Below are positions 1 through 12,027 of a stretch of DNA of 64,000 nucleotides, one piece after another. Source of the stretch: Strongylocentrotus droebachiensis (Eukaryota; Echinodermata; Echinoidea; Camarodonta; Strongylocentrotidae); NCBI GenBank assembly GCA_035222895.1, contig JAVYIG010001606.1, positions 186,001 through 250,000 on the forward strand, given 5' to 3'. Under the pieces are notes generated by a model that worked only from the letters and a program-made list of their open reading frames with translations, was not told the origin of the DNA and ran no database searches. The stretch's first letter is position 1; every line of letters begins with the position of its first letter. The translations under genes were made by a program, and so were the position numbers.

Positions 1-730
1 AATAATTCATTTTGAATGAAATTCACTGCCTTATAATGATCAATTATAAAGCTGTTTAAATTTAGTTGAATGGTAAATAACTGTTCGATTTTGGGCGACT
101 ACTTTTGAGACAACCCCTTGTTCCACTATAATCTAGAATTATTATTTTTGACACACATGAAAAGAAATATTCTCAAAATCCCGTTTCAAATTCTTATCAA
201 TATTTTGTGATCGAGAAAGCTCTATGCATGATACAGTGAATAAAACATTGCTGAACAAACTGTAAATTACTTCACGTAAGTCTCGGTAAAACCAATGAAA
301 ACTGCAAATTGCCGGATAATATTGCTGGTTTTAAAATTGTCATAGAATAGCTTAATTTTGTAAAGAAAATCAAACCATTAAAGAACATTTGGAATTTAAC
401 ACAATCGGCCTTTGGAGGCTTATCGAAGATAAGTTTTATCACCAGCATATGGATATATTATAAATTATATATAATCAAATTGTGTTTGCTATTACAATGG
501 TTTGTTATTCTTACGTGGTGCAAATTGTAGGAGGTTATTCATCTACTTTCCGTTTAATAATTTATCGTTTCCATGACTATTGTGTGGTGCAAGCATGGTT
601 TATCTCTGCAGGGCATTTTTATTCACATGTGATATCATTAAATTTTAAGTGAGGGACAATAGATTTGGTCGGATTTCTCAACAGTTTATTTTTTCTCTCT
701 TCACGGAATCTTTGTCCATTATGATGACTT
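1..730. other. NK2.1 3' flank / putative 3' UTR
   Basis: This AT-rich sequence has no supportable gene. It should carry the NK2.1 3' UTR. AATAAA hexamers on the minus strand lie at 685-690 and 618-623, only 41-113 nt past the stop codon. The true cleavage site cannot be chosen from sequence alone. Confidence 0.5.
618..690 (-). terminator. candidate poly(A) signals of NK2.1
   Basis: Two AATAAA hexamers on the minus strand (685-690 and 618-623) follow the stop codon. Homeobox 3' UTRs are usually longer than this, so a more distal site may be the main one. Confidence 0.3.
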
Positions 731-1605
731 TCACCATGTTCTTCCGTGAAGGAGAAATGGAGCCGTTGCCGACATGTTATTGACAGCACCGTTATGGGTC
801 ATTCCAGCAGCCCCTGCACTGGGGCTATAAAGACTGTGCATGGCACTTGCCTGATGATGCAGCGAAGCTTGGCTCATAGGATGCTGGTGATGCGCGTGGA
901 CGGAGACTGGACTGAGTCCGATGCCGGAGTCGCTGGATGGGATGCTGATGGGGATACCGCACGAGCTCGGCTCCACGGGACTGGCTTTCATACTGGCGTG
1001 GTGGTTTGCAGCGCTCTGCTGTGACGACATGGATTGTGTCACGTTACCTTGCTGCTGCTGTTGCGGCTGCTGTTGCTGGGGACCACCGACCACACCCTGG
1101 TCGCTTACCCCTTCTACCTGCCCATTGAGACTCCGGTCATCATCATCGGTTAAATCTCCCCCTGTATTACCCCCTCCTCCTCCACTGCTTCCATTACAAG
1201 GCTTACCGTCTTTCACCAGCACTGGAACTGCCACCCGTCGAGGCGACTGGTGACAAATGGTGTTGTTATCCTGCATGTTCTTCTCCTTGGTTTGCCTCTT
1301 CATCTTGTAGCGGTGGTTCTGGAACCAGATCTTGACTTGGGTTGGGGTGAGGTTGATGAGGTTGGCAAGGTGTTCTCTCTCTGGGGCCGACAGGTACTTC
1401 TGCTGCTTGAAGCGCCGCTCCAGCTCGTACACCTGGGCTTGCGAGAACAGCACCCTGCGCTTTCGGCGATGGGACGGGAGTAGTGGCTTGCCGAGGTCTC
1501 CACTGCCAACTGCGGATAGTGTGGACATGTTCATATTCATGTTCATATTCATGTTCATATTCATATTCATGTTCATTGTGGACGAGTGGTTCATCAAACG
1601 GGAAA
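731..1605 (-). CDS. nkx2.1: NK2.1 coding exon 2 (homeodomain exon)
   Basis: The acceptor reads TTTTCTGCAG just upstream of base 1605 (minus strand). The first two bases (TT) complete a codon split by a phase-1 intron, giving Ile121 and then Ser-Arg-Leu-Met, matching the ISR(F/L)M stretch that follows DPRF in NK2.1 proteins. The exon holds the homeodomain, NK2-specific domain and C-terminus, and ends in TGA at 731-733. The open frame that starts with TTG at 1597 is only the interior of this exon, not a real start. Confidence 0.93.
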
Positions 1606-4600
1606 CTGCAGAAAATGAATAAATGGGGAGAACAGGGGAAAAGTCCAGTCATTCTAGCATGTCAACCTTTTTAAGAAAGTATCCACAAGAATGCATGCAG
1701 ACTATTGGACTAATTCCAAAAGATAATTCTTTCCCATCTTATTCACGAATAAAAATTAATCTATTCGAATTTTCCTTAAAGCATCCCATAATGTTATTTC
1801 ATTAATTTCAAAGCCAGAACCACTTTAGCATTAAATTGGATTACACGATTAAAAATAAAAGTTTCTCCGATCACTAAACCAAATTATTAGTCTAATGATT
1901 TGAAAAACTTCGATGAACATAAAAAGTCAAACTATTTGATGAAACTGGGGAAACCTTTCAAGGTAACTTCAGCGGTATAAATTCTTAGTAAAAGAAACTC
2001 TTCTGGTAATTACAAGCCTTGTTATTATGCTCAATAACAAAGGTTGACCTTTGACAGATTAATATACGCCGGTCCATGAATCATTAACTAATTGACATAA
2101 ATATGACCCATATTTTTTGGCGCATTACAACGTTATACTTTTATTATCAATGCTGAAGTAAAGCGGGAAGTATGATGATACTGTAAGTAGTTATCAATAT
2201 GTAAATGTAATACTACTAAAAGGTCTATTTCTATTGTTTTCGCATTCTCTCTTGTAATGGGGATCTGCTTAAATGTTATTACTTGAAAAAATGTATGTTC
2301 AAACTATCTGCGATCTTTAAAAATTGTCATGATGTAAGAGCTTTTTTAAAAAAAAATTAACGTAATATTTTATCTTAGTTATAAGATTTAACTTATCAAG
2401 AACTATTCATACTTGAAGTATTCTGAATTTCTCACCTCACAAATTGTGTATCTTTTTTGTTTAAAAGTTTATTCATAATCGTTTCTTCAGCTTGCATTGT
2501 ATGGCAGTACATGCCATTAGGTAAGATAAATTAGTGTTTTAGATTTGTACAAGGATGTCGTTACTGATTCTGACCAATTTAAATGTGTATAGTTTGTTCT
2601 AGGTATCTATTTCATTTCAGGAAAATGTATATTTTGATGCACACAACAATTAATAATTTCCATCGTATTTCATATTACATGTATCATCTACTCATCTACA
2701 ACAAAATCAAGGAATTATAAAGTGAATCTCCATGACCATCGTGACAATTATTACTACATTATAATAAATAGATGAATTATCATTCGCGGTGGATGAGATC
2801 TTGATGGGTTTTTAAAGCTTTTTTTTTTAAAGTCAAGGCCCATCTAGCATTAACATTAACCTGATAATTTGATTCGGAACTTGTTTTTTCATTGAAATGA
2901 AACTAACTATAGATTTAGGAACACTATTTTCATGTCTTGTCTATAATGTTGAAACGGGATGAGCGCCTGCCCATTCCAATCGGTCAGAATGCGATTTTTA
3001 CAATTGCACTGCTAATAATCATCTGCGGCTAACTATTTCTCTTCTCTTTACATTATACATTTAATAGACTTTAATAGGTCCCTCTAAATCATTTTTTATT
3101 CGCCATCAATGTGATGAATCTCCTTGTTAAGAGATAATCAAAGACAGAGGTCAAGACGTCTTAATACTTGTCTCAAGTGGATGTCAAGTACATCTCCAGA
3201 TCCAATTAATCCCACGTTTGTTTGCAGTTTTCTCATGAAAATTCATCTAATAATTGATTTTGTAAATGCTTCCCATATTAATTCGTTTTAATGTATAATT
3301 TAAAATGCATTTTACATGTATATGTAAACATGCACAATTCAGCATTTTGGCTGCGAGGCATTGTTTTTTAATAAAACCATCATTGAATTGAATTGGATTG
3401 AATTGAGTGCAACGTATTTCAATTAACCGGTTTATTTTTGTGTTTTCAGTTATAATTTTAAAGATTATTCTATTGTATAACCACGACACTTAAATTTTAG
3501 TCTCTTGAATGCTGTCCTATAAGATATTTCTCTGCTGCTACAAATTGATTGGATGAATATTCAGGGCAGCAATTTAGATTTTAATATTTATATGCAAAAT
3601 GAGACAGTTTTCATGGTGTTCCGTTTCAGGATACTTAAATAGATCTCAATATCTACTCGTATTTAACATGAACGAAAGTTGAGAATTATTCTCTCATGAA
3701 GAATTATATGTACCCTATTACATTTTTAGAGATTAATGTTAGTAATGAAAAAGCTATCCATTTGATATGTATTTCGTAGATAATCAACAAATTTGTTGTA
3801 ATGTATTGTTTCTCTTCTGTTTGGTATTGATTTTTCATTTCTAAATCGTTTTCTTTAATATTCATTTGCATATCCAATGATAAACAACGGGAATATCATT
3901 TCAAAGAATGCATCCGAAATGTAAATTAATGACACTAGGTTTTAATCTTCATTTGATTAAGACATGACATTTTTATTAAAATATGTCACGATTCCTAATT
4001 GCTGTTATCCATTTTACCTACAATAGACAGGCGGTGAATCATGGCTATTTCACAAGAGCTGACCACATACAGATTATAAGGATTTGAAATCCTTTCCTTT
4101 AAAAAAACATATGCCCCCGATGGAGTATCGCAATTTGTCATAATAATATTTAGCAAAAACATATCGTAGACTGCTTTTTGCGTGATCATTTTATAAGTAA
4201 ATTCCAATGCGAAGATCGATAATAATCCTATATGTTAATGTCATAGTTTGTAGGGCTTGAAGCATTTTAACCATTTCTTGTTTACATATTTTTCGTTTAA
4301 AAAAAAGACAAGAAAACGGCGAACAAGCTAAGCTAATATTATCTGCAGGATGCGGATACCAGTTTACATAAAAAGTTGCGATGGTGATAGATTTCGGTAA
4401 TATATATTATAATCTTCAATACTAGTACAGGAAAAGATCATTTCTATATCAGTTTTGGTTCAGCTACTTTCTCTTTTTATCATTTTTCGTTCGCGTACAT
4501 TAGCTAATATTTTTTAAAGAACTGATATTTACACCTGTATACGTTTTATGCCTAATTCTCACAAAACATTTCGAACCTCCGTTTCGAACATATTTAGTAT

Positions 4601-5580
4601 TTATCTACGCAAGGTGATTTTTTTACTTATACATCATCGACAATTTTTTGTATTTCTTTCGTCAAGTAATGTAATGATATTGATAACTTTTTGGTAAGTC
4701 TTTAGAATGTTTTGGGCACTGTCAAAGTTTAACTATCTCTGAATATAGTCTTGATTATAATTGTAAAATTAATGAAACAATATCGTTGATCTATTAGTTA
4801 TTTCTGACTATGTATATATATTATTTTTTCCTTTCCATTCCTTTCTTTTTGTCTTTCTTTTCACTTTGATAAGAGTAATAAAAGGGGTGTGCAAGTAAAA
4901 TGTATTTGAGCCACGGGACAGGGGTAACTCCCTTGTTCGGCAGAGTCGGCCGATGTTTAAACTCGTCTAATGTCATATTTTTTATTGGCATAATATTTGA
5001 GTATGTCGAGGAGTCGTTAAACTTGTGCCTTGAAAGCAGCTGGGTATACATAAGTCGGCTCTGTGGCGGGGGTTTAAAGGTTACTCCGCTAATGCCTGAG
5101 ACACTATTTTTTTTCTCGTGATTACTCTTTGGAGTGTGTGTATACATTATGATACCACTTTGATCATAAAATGATTAGAAAATGAAGGTATGATACAAGA
5201 AAAAAGAGGAATGACTTACTTGTAAAACGTGGGTCTGAGCTGGCGCCGTGGTACCAGCTCGCGGCTGACGGCCGATGGTCGCTGTAGTGCTGGCTAAGCT
5301 CCCCGACCGATCCGTTGCAATAGTTGTGGGAAAGCTGAGGGACGTGCATGTGGGCATACGGGTTGTTGGCCGAAGCCATGTTCATCGGCGAGACCTGCAT
5401 GCCCTGATGAGCCGAATGTTGCGGGGAGCGGTAAGCTGATTGCATGCTGGGTGCGGCTGAGAAGACCGATGGGAAGGCGGATCCTGGACTATCTAACATA
5501 GACCGTCTGAAGCTCTCTTCAAGGGGCGTTAGGATATCAGCGACAGAGAACGAAGTGGTCTGTTTGGGGCTATATGACAT
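731..5580 (-). CDS. nkx2.1: NK2.1 (Nkx2.1/TTF-1 type) homeobox transcription factor, two coding exons
   Basis: Coding sequence joins 5220-5580 and 731-1605 on the minus strand, giving 411 aa. A TN (eh1-like, Groucho-recruiting) motif lies at residues 8-20 with core [13 protein letters not shown]. The homeodomain is at about 167-226, with WFQN and the NK2-diagnostic Tyr54 (NHRYKMKRQ). The NK2-specific domain is at about 241-257 ([15 protein letters not shown]), and the C-terminus reads LLHGRTW, as in NK2.1 proteins. The homeodomain stretch [20 protein letters not shown] separates it from NK2.2. The ATG at 5580 is the first in-frame Met after an in-frame TGA at 5635-5637, and its MSYSPK start is family-like. 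Known family role: nuclear DNA-binding regulator preferring CAAG sites, used in pharyngeal endoderm and in anterior or apical neural ectoderm. Oddities are an (Met-Asn)8 repeat before the homeodomain and Gln, Gly and Asp runs after it. NK2.4 is the vertebrate duplicate; a single invertebrate gene fits here. Confidence 0.96.
1526..1576 (-). repeat. coding hexanucleotide repeat (ATGAAY)8, encoding Met-Asn
   Basis: Eight ATGAAC/ATGAAT units and a final ATG lie in frame just N-terminal to the homeodomain (protein residues about 131-147). The third-base C/T alternation shows it is not a perfect microsatellite, so it has either been maintained or has drifted since it expanded. Confidence 0.95.
2030..2110. 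promoter_or_regulatory. candidate intronic element with DR1 nuclear-receptor site
   Basis: Plus-strand TGACCTTTGACA (about 2044-2055) is a near-perfect DR1, the type bound by COUP-TF or HNF4 receptors. It is followed within 50 bp by ATTAAC and TAATTGAC homeodomain-type words. Assignment rests on motif reading only. Confidence 0.3.
3100..3240. promoter_or_regulatory. candidate intronic enhancer of NK2.1 with paired NK2 sites
   Basis: Within about 110 bp lie GATAATCAAAG (overlapping GATA and TCF words), two NK2-type sites (TCAAGTG 3173-3179 and TCAAGTA 3184-3190) and a bicoid-class TAATCCC. The stretch is less AT-skewed than its surroundings. NK2-site pairing inside an NK2 gene suggests auto- or cross-regulation; this is inference. 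Confidence 0.35.
5220..5580 (-). CDS. nkx2.1: NK2.1 coding exon 1 (TN-motif exon)
   Basis: The exon encodes residues 1-120 plus the first base of codon 121. The donor is GTAAGT, intron base 1 at 5219, directly after DPRFT. The TN motif sits within the first 20 residues. A G at -3 gives the start codon an acceptable context. The open frame that runs on past the donor (KSFLFF...) is intron read-through. Confidence 0.92.
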
Positions 5581-6400
5581 CTCTTGGAAGAAGATAAACC
5601 AGGCATCAACGGCACTGGAAGAGGCTTGATACAGTCAGAAGCTCCCTGGATGAGAGAGAAAGACAAGGACTCTCTCTATCTGGTATGGAGAGCGCTTATC
5701 AAGTACTCGTTGCTTCAAGTGAGTCGATGAATGAATGAGTGGACCAACCAAGTTCCCCCCTTTCAATAGTCTGACTGAGCTAGATCTTGTGAGGGCCCCG
5801 TTGGAGTGTCCTACAGGTAGGGAAGCTCTCACGATAAATCCACTCCACCACCAGTGGCAGTCTTCTTAAGTACCGGGCGCCACGCGCTTCCCTTCTCTCT
5901 TTCTCTCTCCCACTCTCAAAGTGTTGCCGCAATCTCAGTGAGAACTTCGAACCAGTAGGGAAAAAAATATATATTATAACAACAACAACAAAAACGCCGG
6001 TGTCTTTTTCATGAGCCCAGGCGAGAAATGTCTATCTATTCCTCTCTAATTACACAAAAGACGAACTCAATCGCCTAAATGGAAGATAGAAAATTGTGAA
6101 TCTCAACCCATACCCTGCATTGCCATTGTATTTTCCCCTCTCTCTCTCTCTCTATCTCTCCGATCTTGTGGCGTATGGGCAGATGAGCGCATGCGTGAAG
6201 GAGAAGGAAAAACTGGGACCAATAATAATTATTGATTAACAACCGCTCAAGCCTGCATTTACATATGAAAGGGCGAAGTGCGTGTGTGATTTAGCGAGGG
6301 CTTCGCACTTAAGCCCCGCCTACTTCAACCAAGCCCTAAAAGGGCGATTAGTACACAGTTACATTATAAAGTTATTATAGCCTCTTATAAATGAATGGCC
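5581..6400 (-). promoter_or_regulatory. nkx2.1: NK2.1 5' UTR and candidate proximal promoter
   Basis: The region upstream of the start codon contains paired NK2-type sites (TCAAGTA 5699-5705 and TCAAGTG 5715-5721), CT-rich tracts (about 5890-5915 and 6137-6161), a GC box (GCCCCGCC on plus, 6313-6320), a further CACTTAA word next to it, and a TATAAG on the minus strand near 6380-6387. The transcription start is not determinable; either the TATA near 6385 or one near 5965-5980 could be used. Confidence 0.45.
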
Positions 6401-8440
6401 TTTTGTACTTTTCGCCCATCTATGTATTAACTTTTGAACATTAATACAGAATAGTACGCACCCCCTTGATATATCAACGATTACAAAACATCCACACAGT
6501 GCAACAAACTATTGGACTGAAACATTTCTTGAATCTGAGAGCTTTTTAGCAGACACTTCAGCAAGTTGTCATCCCTTTTCAATTCAACTCAAACAATATA
6601 CATAAAGAAGCTACATAATTGATTTGGCGGCAATAATATAGGCGGTAGGCTTTTGAAATAATTTGATGTGGTATTTTGTTTTTGTTGTATTTACCTTGAT
6701 AAGTACAAAGAGAGACTATAAGCTATAGTGCGCTTTTTTATTTGTTATAATTAATATTTAATCAATAATAAACAATAATAAAGAAGCGAAATGAGTGGCA
6801 ACTTGTGCCGTACATGAGCGCTATACAAGAACCCACTACATTACTATGATCATTATGGATTTTAGAAATATATGAATAATATGAATGGAATAACTAGCGT
6901 TTAATGCACGTCACTATTTCCCCTACACAATACTGTTTGCAGTCTCGCTTTTGGGGGGTCTTACTATTTAATCCACTGCTATTCCAATCTCATTAAACAT
7001 CTTATCCTTCAGTCTTGTTATTATCATTTTAATAATAACGTTAGATCAAATGTCACCGCACTCGTTGTTCCCTAGATACTTTAATTTAGATGCGATCTCA
7101 CTCAAGAACATATGGCTTCATGTACGCCCTTTATTATAACCCTGAATATTTGTCCGTACTTTAATACATTTCGGGCTAAAAGGGTATGTCCACTGCATAT
7201 GTCTTTTATTTCCTTTATATAAAGGTATAAAAACTTACATAAGTTCTCGGGGCCTCTATTCTTCTCGCTGTTAATCATTATTATATCGGCCTTAAATTGT
7301 TATCACTGTTGTTATTATTACTGTTATCATTATTACAATCATTAATCCTATTATTTGTGTTATCATTGTTATCGTAAATATCATTACTATCATTTTCAAC
7401 GAAGTCAATACAATATTATTAGAGTTGATATCAATGTTTTTCTATATTATTTTATGCTTAAAGACCATTTCCGAACTGAAAAATGAAAGGGATGAATTAT
7501 ATATTTATTCCTTTATATTTTGTATTCTACATTCATTCAGTTTTCCATTTATATCAAGTTGTATTTTCATTGGGTAGGGTCTTTGAGCATTGACAAGTCA
7601 ATTTTTCAGTCCGGATTTTTCGACCTTTTTTTGTTGCAATCTCAAGATTTCGGAGAAAAGGGTACTCTGTGTTTTTTGGGGTTTTTTTGGTTTTGTTTTT
7701 GTATTTGATTTAGTGGGGTAAGTTTATTTACATCATTTTTTATTTTTGTTATATCAATCATCAAAAAAAATATTCCAACTTCGGTTTCAATACTGTATTG
7801 AAACCGAAGTAGATAAATGTACAATCAAACGCTAGCATAATTTTACTATTAGTATAGTGCCTGCAAAATAGTTATTTTGAGAAGTTTGAATATATCAATG
7901 ATACCGTGTAGATTATGAATATAATTATCATCATTATCATTATACGGGTGTCACCGTCCGTCTCATCAAAACTATCATCATACTCTTTATCATTAATATC
8001 ATCAGCATGATTAATTATACCCACTCACAAGGAAAATTAAATGGATGTGAATTAAGTATTGGATAATGACTTCGAGACTGAGACCACAACACCTCGTACA
8101 TATTATCTTTGAACAAAAATAATAATATATTCAGTTTAATCCCTCCGTCACTCATTGTATGTTTGCAATAGATTCAAGTATGTTTTACGAAAACATACAA
8201 AAATAGAAATTGTTTCCATGATAAAACACAAACAACGTTTTATCCTGTTAACAAATATTATTATCGTATTGTGTGAAATGGAATGCAGATAGAAGAAACG
8301 TTTTACTTGAGAGAGACTGATTAGGGTTGAATGTGCCCCCTTAATTCTTAAGAAGGATATTTAATTGTCTGGACGTGTCATGTAAATTTTGTTCTTCTTA
8401 TAATTCCCAATATCAGTGAGGGTGTGAGGAGGCCGTATGA
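6401..8440. other. AT-rich intergenic spacer
   Basis: I see no gene here. Degenerate ATT/ATC repeats lie around 7260-7400 and 7915-8020. The only structured item is the perfect inverted repeat at 7778-7810. Confidence 0.6.
7778..7810. repeat. perfect 16-bp inverted repeat with 1-nt centre
   Basis: The arms ACTTCGGTTTCAATAC (7778-7793) and its exact reverse complement (7795-7810) flank a single T. The flanks do not extend the pairing, so it is not the end of an obvious longer fold-back element. Confidence 0.9.
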
Positions 8441-8453
8441 TCTATCTTTCCAT

Positions 8454-8568
8454 TCTCCCCCTCTCTCTTTCTCCATCTCTCTCTCTCACTCCATATCTCT
8501 CTCTCTCTCTCTCCCTCTCTCTTTCTCTCTTTTTCCATCTCTCCACCCCTCTCTCTCTCTCTCTTTCA
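8454..8568. repeat. CT microsatellite
   Basis: Interrupted (CT)n tract. Arg/Glu-rich open frames read through it on the minus strand are low-complexity artefacts. Confidence 0.9.
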
Positions 8569-9174
8569 TTTTCCCTTTTATAGCCATTTGAGTAGGAGCA
8601 CGTGCCCTGTAACCCACACATGCCCTGTCTGATGGTGGTAAGATGAGCCTTGATAAACAATGCTAAAATGGAAAGAAAGTTTATTAAGTATTAATTGATT
8701 AAATATAAATATCATATTTCTTGGTTGAAATTATACAGGATATCAAAGAAAGTCTTAATATTGTGTTCTGTTCCATGGGTTTGAAAGAAAAATGCCAGAA
8801 CCCATGCCATGGTCGGATCGCTTATGGAAATGTGGTGAGCGTTATATAGAATAAAACCAATGTGGTCGAAAATGAAAACTAACAGCAAATCATCTGACGG
8901 TGGTCTTCATCGTGCTATATTATTATGTAGTTGGAACATATAAATCATATCAAAAGTATACAATAATAATGACTTGAATCTTGTAATAGTTTAATCATTT
9001 TACATTTCGTAAAATAATTATACTATACCTTTGTCTAATTTTGCTTCTTATATAATTTTGTATTATATATCTTGTCTTAAGTAATATATCTTATGTAATT
9101 TTGCCATATGATTACTTTGTTATGTAATTTCAACAAAATAAAGTATATTATTTATTTACCTTACCTTAGGCAGG

Positions 9175-9310
9175 AACGGTTCCAAACTATCTAAAGGGGG
9201 CATTGGAGATTATTTTTTTCGTTAGGGGGAGGAGGGCTTGAGGGCTCATGCTATTTTTGTTCAGGGGGAGGCTTGAAAAATTGGGGGAAGGGGGCTTGAG
9301 CCCCGCAGCT
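9175..9310. repeat. G-run repeat fragment
   Basis: Three related modules of the type GGGGGAGG-GGGCTTGAG occur within 135 bp, resembling the G-run miniature elements at 11.63 and 21.98 kb. No clear termini or target duplication could be defined. Confidence 0.35.
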
Positions 9311-11090
9311 CTCTATAATCGTTACTCTTGTAAGGCCCATCGAGCACGCATCCTGTTAGATGCAAATGTGTACATTATATATTAATGTTGTAAAAGTTAT
9401 ATTGTTAACCTTGTTGAAATCAAACATATTTATGGTGCCGAGTACCTGTGGAGAGTATTGTGGACGTTGTTGATATGAATTTGAAATAAATACAGGAAAC
9501 CTCTTGTCATAGTTTATATTATTTATTTTTCAAAAGAACAAAAAGAACACACCCCAAAAAAAAGGATTTACGAAAAATAAATAGACCTTGATTGTAGAAA
9601 ATCATGAGTACAGGATTACGAACCCTCGAAATATTGAGAGTTGCTTCGTCCGTATTTACACCACACATGTGGAGAGTACAAGAACAGAGTAACAAAGGAA
9701 ATGAGTTATTGCAATATGTTTCTGATTAATCTTAAAATTAAATAAATAACACATGCATTCAGAGATTCGTGAGCACAATATAGCATGTTTATTCACTACA
9801 CAGGTGGAAGCGCCAAAAACAGTATGACCCCCCATGCCCCCCTAACAAAAAAAAAACACATAAATAATACTTGTATAAATGAAAATGATAACGTTATAAT
9901 CATTTGCTTGTAATTTAGTAATGAGTTTATCCTTTATAATTTTATTTGTACTGCCGTTCTTCTATGGTCATAATTCGTGCCATCTCTTTATTTACTGACA
10001 ACGATCGGGAGGGAGACCTTTGCGCAAACACATCGCCGTCAACAAGTTAGAGGGCGCTAGAGTGCCACATAGAGTGGAGTCCCTCTGCAGGGACACTCTT
10101 CACCATGTTCATCAAAGTTGTGTTGTCTGTCAGTCCGAATCCACACGGTATGGGCGCACACATACCCGAGGATTATTTAGTTGTCAATATATCGGCTTGT
10201 TACACATATTCATAAATTTGCTCTCTGTTGCATGCTTACGGCCAGTGTCAATGCTTACCTTTTTCCTATTTTCCACTGATTCTTTTCATTGCACTTAATT
10301 GGATTAAACCTCAATTCCATACTAATGGAGAATTGCAGAGCATATTACAATTATTATTCGAAATGATGAGTATATGTATATCCTATGCCAACAAAAACGA
10401 TGTCGATGTATACACTTGATCAATAATATTTCAGTCAAAGTTTATTTAAACAAATCATATCCAATCAGATTCATCTTTCAAACAATTTTGGTAGGCATAT
10501 CATTTTCTTGATAGTATCTAAACTACGACTTGTCTTAATATTCTGACATTTAGTTTGCATCCTTTCCCCATACCAGAGACATGCCATAAGACATCTCACA
10601 CCTTATTGTAGGTATGAACAAGCATTTTCGTATGTATATCTTTTTACTTTCGATTGTGTGTATTCGGCCTATTTTCCTTACTGTCCAAGATATTTCCCAT
10701 CGCCTTGTTCATATTTTCTTCCTCTTTATCGTCTTCTTTTCCCTCTTCTAATTAGTGTTTCTCCAAATGGTATCTACTCCCCCTCCTCATTTTGATATAG
10801 ACGTATAATGAAATAGGCCTACATGACTGTATAGCCCGTATACGTAAGAAGTACACGTCATAGTAAATTATGCAACTTTGGTACACGAGAGAAAGAAGAT
10901 TTTAATGGTGAGAACAACGTTATAATGAAGAAAGCGAGAGTGATTAGGAATTTGAAGGAAAATAAAGAAGAAGATAGGAATAGTGATGGGAAAGTAACAA
11001 ATGCTTTCTGTATAATCTCTTATCCCCACTAGACAACTGAAAGAAAAATAATTTCATTCGATGTGACATTTCATCCTCCATTCTTTTGAT
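9311..11090. other. intergenic spacer
   Basis: No gene is supported. The stretch holds one isolated CTCF-like core at about 10043-10060 and a short hairpin (TCCCT-CTGC-AGGGA) near 10080; the rest is unremarkable AT-rich DNA. Confidence 0.5.
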
Positions 11091-11420
11091 TTACATCATA
11101 GGTATCACCTACACTGAGAGGAAAAGGATTAAAGATCCGACATGCATCCCCTAAAATTGCCTGGAATCTCCTCAGAACACTCTTCTTATACAGTGTTTGG
11201 TGCGTAGCGTGTCGGGACTTCATCGCCAGAGAGTGCTATAGTAAGTACGTAGTTATGAACTATAGCATATCCATTTGCCATTAAAACGCGTTTTATTTGA
11301 GAAGAATCTTCCAGTAGTCCCATCTATAAAGATCCGTGTATTTGTGACTCGAGCACGCACACGCCAACACGAGCTGTTGCAGTTTTGTTGATGATTAACA
11401 GATAGTCGCAACACTTTCTT
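11090..11420. promoter_or_regulatory. candidate conserved non-coding element
   Basis: Low-repeat, composition-balanced stretch with a 9-bp inverted repeat TGCTATAGT / ACTATAGCA (11234-11242 and 11259-11267). It stands out from the neighbouring AT-rich spacer; a function is not shown. Confidence 0.25.
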
Positions 11421-11628
11421 CGTAATATCTCGATTCTTACAACTTTTACCCTTTCATTGCAATCATTTTTTTTCTTCTCATTCTTCATTACATGTTTTTC
11501 AGAATGTCTATGTATATTTCATGAAACGTACATGTGTAACTCATTTCTGGAAATCATTCCGAAATTAAAAGTAACCTCTTTGCAAATCTGGCCTGCGTCA
11601 TTACGATATGCTAATCATTATAAAGGCT

Positions 11629-12027
11629 CCCCCCCCCCCCCCCCCACTCAGAGGTCGGAATGACCGCATGCGTGTTGCCAAAATGTCCGGTAAAGGGGTA
11701 CTTTTCGTGCGACAAAGTCCGGCCCGAGAATTGTAAAAAAAGGGGTGTATTTGACTTTTCACCCGGAGATTTCTTTAAAAAGGGGGTGTTTTTCTTTTTT
11801 TCTCTCATCTCTTTGGACTCCTGAGAAATTATTCCGAATTTAGGGGGGTACATTGAGCATTTTTCCTGATTTAGGGGGGTCTCCAAGGCAGGAAAAGCCC
11901 GTGAAAAGCCTGCGAAAGGGGGGTTCGGAAATGTTGGCAGTCCTCAGATAGGGGGTGCTTTCAAAAAGAGGGTACGAGCATAATTATGCGTACCCTAAAT
12001 AACACTGAGTGGGGGGGGGGGGGGGGG
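11629..12027. mobile_element. G-run miniature inverted-repeat element, unclassified
   Basis: A C-run followed by ACTCAG (to 11651) is mirrored by CTGAGT followed by a G-run (12005-12027), giving long terminal inverted repeats about 400 bp apart. Inside, about eight modules with a G4-6 run followed by T recur every 30-60 bp, usually preceded by AAA or TTTA. There is no open frame. I could not define a target-site duplication, so the superfamily is open. Confidence 0.55.

Larger units (their letters stand above)
1606..5219 (-). other. nkx2.1: NK2.1 intron (phase 1)
   Basis: This 3614-bp intron has GTAAGT and CTGCAG boundaries. It is mostly AT-rich single-copy sequence with no open frame of interest. 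Two better-structured stretches, about 2030-2110 and 3100-3240, are listed separately as candidate regulatory DNA. The rest shows nothing distinctive. Confidence 0.9.

Noticed and set aside
1266..1652. 128-aa frame overlapping the NK2.1 homeodomain exon on the same strand, and plus-strand frames over it
   Set aside because: Frame-shifted shadows of the conserved homeodomain sequence; their peptides have no family resemblance.
4821..5147. 108-aa minus-strand frame just 3' of NK2.1 exon 1, as a possible extra exon
   Set aside because: The exon 1 to exon 2 join already restores the conserved NK2.1 sequence exactly; no acceptor/donor pair is needed or convincing here.
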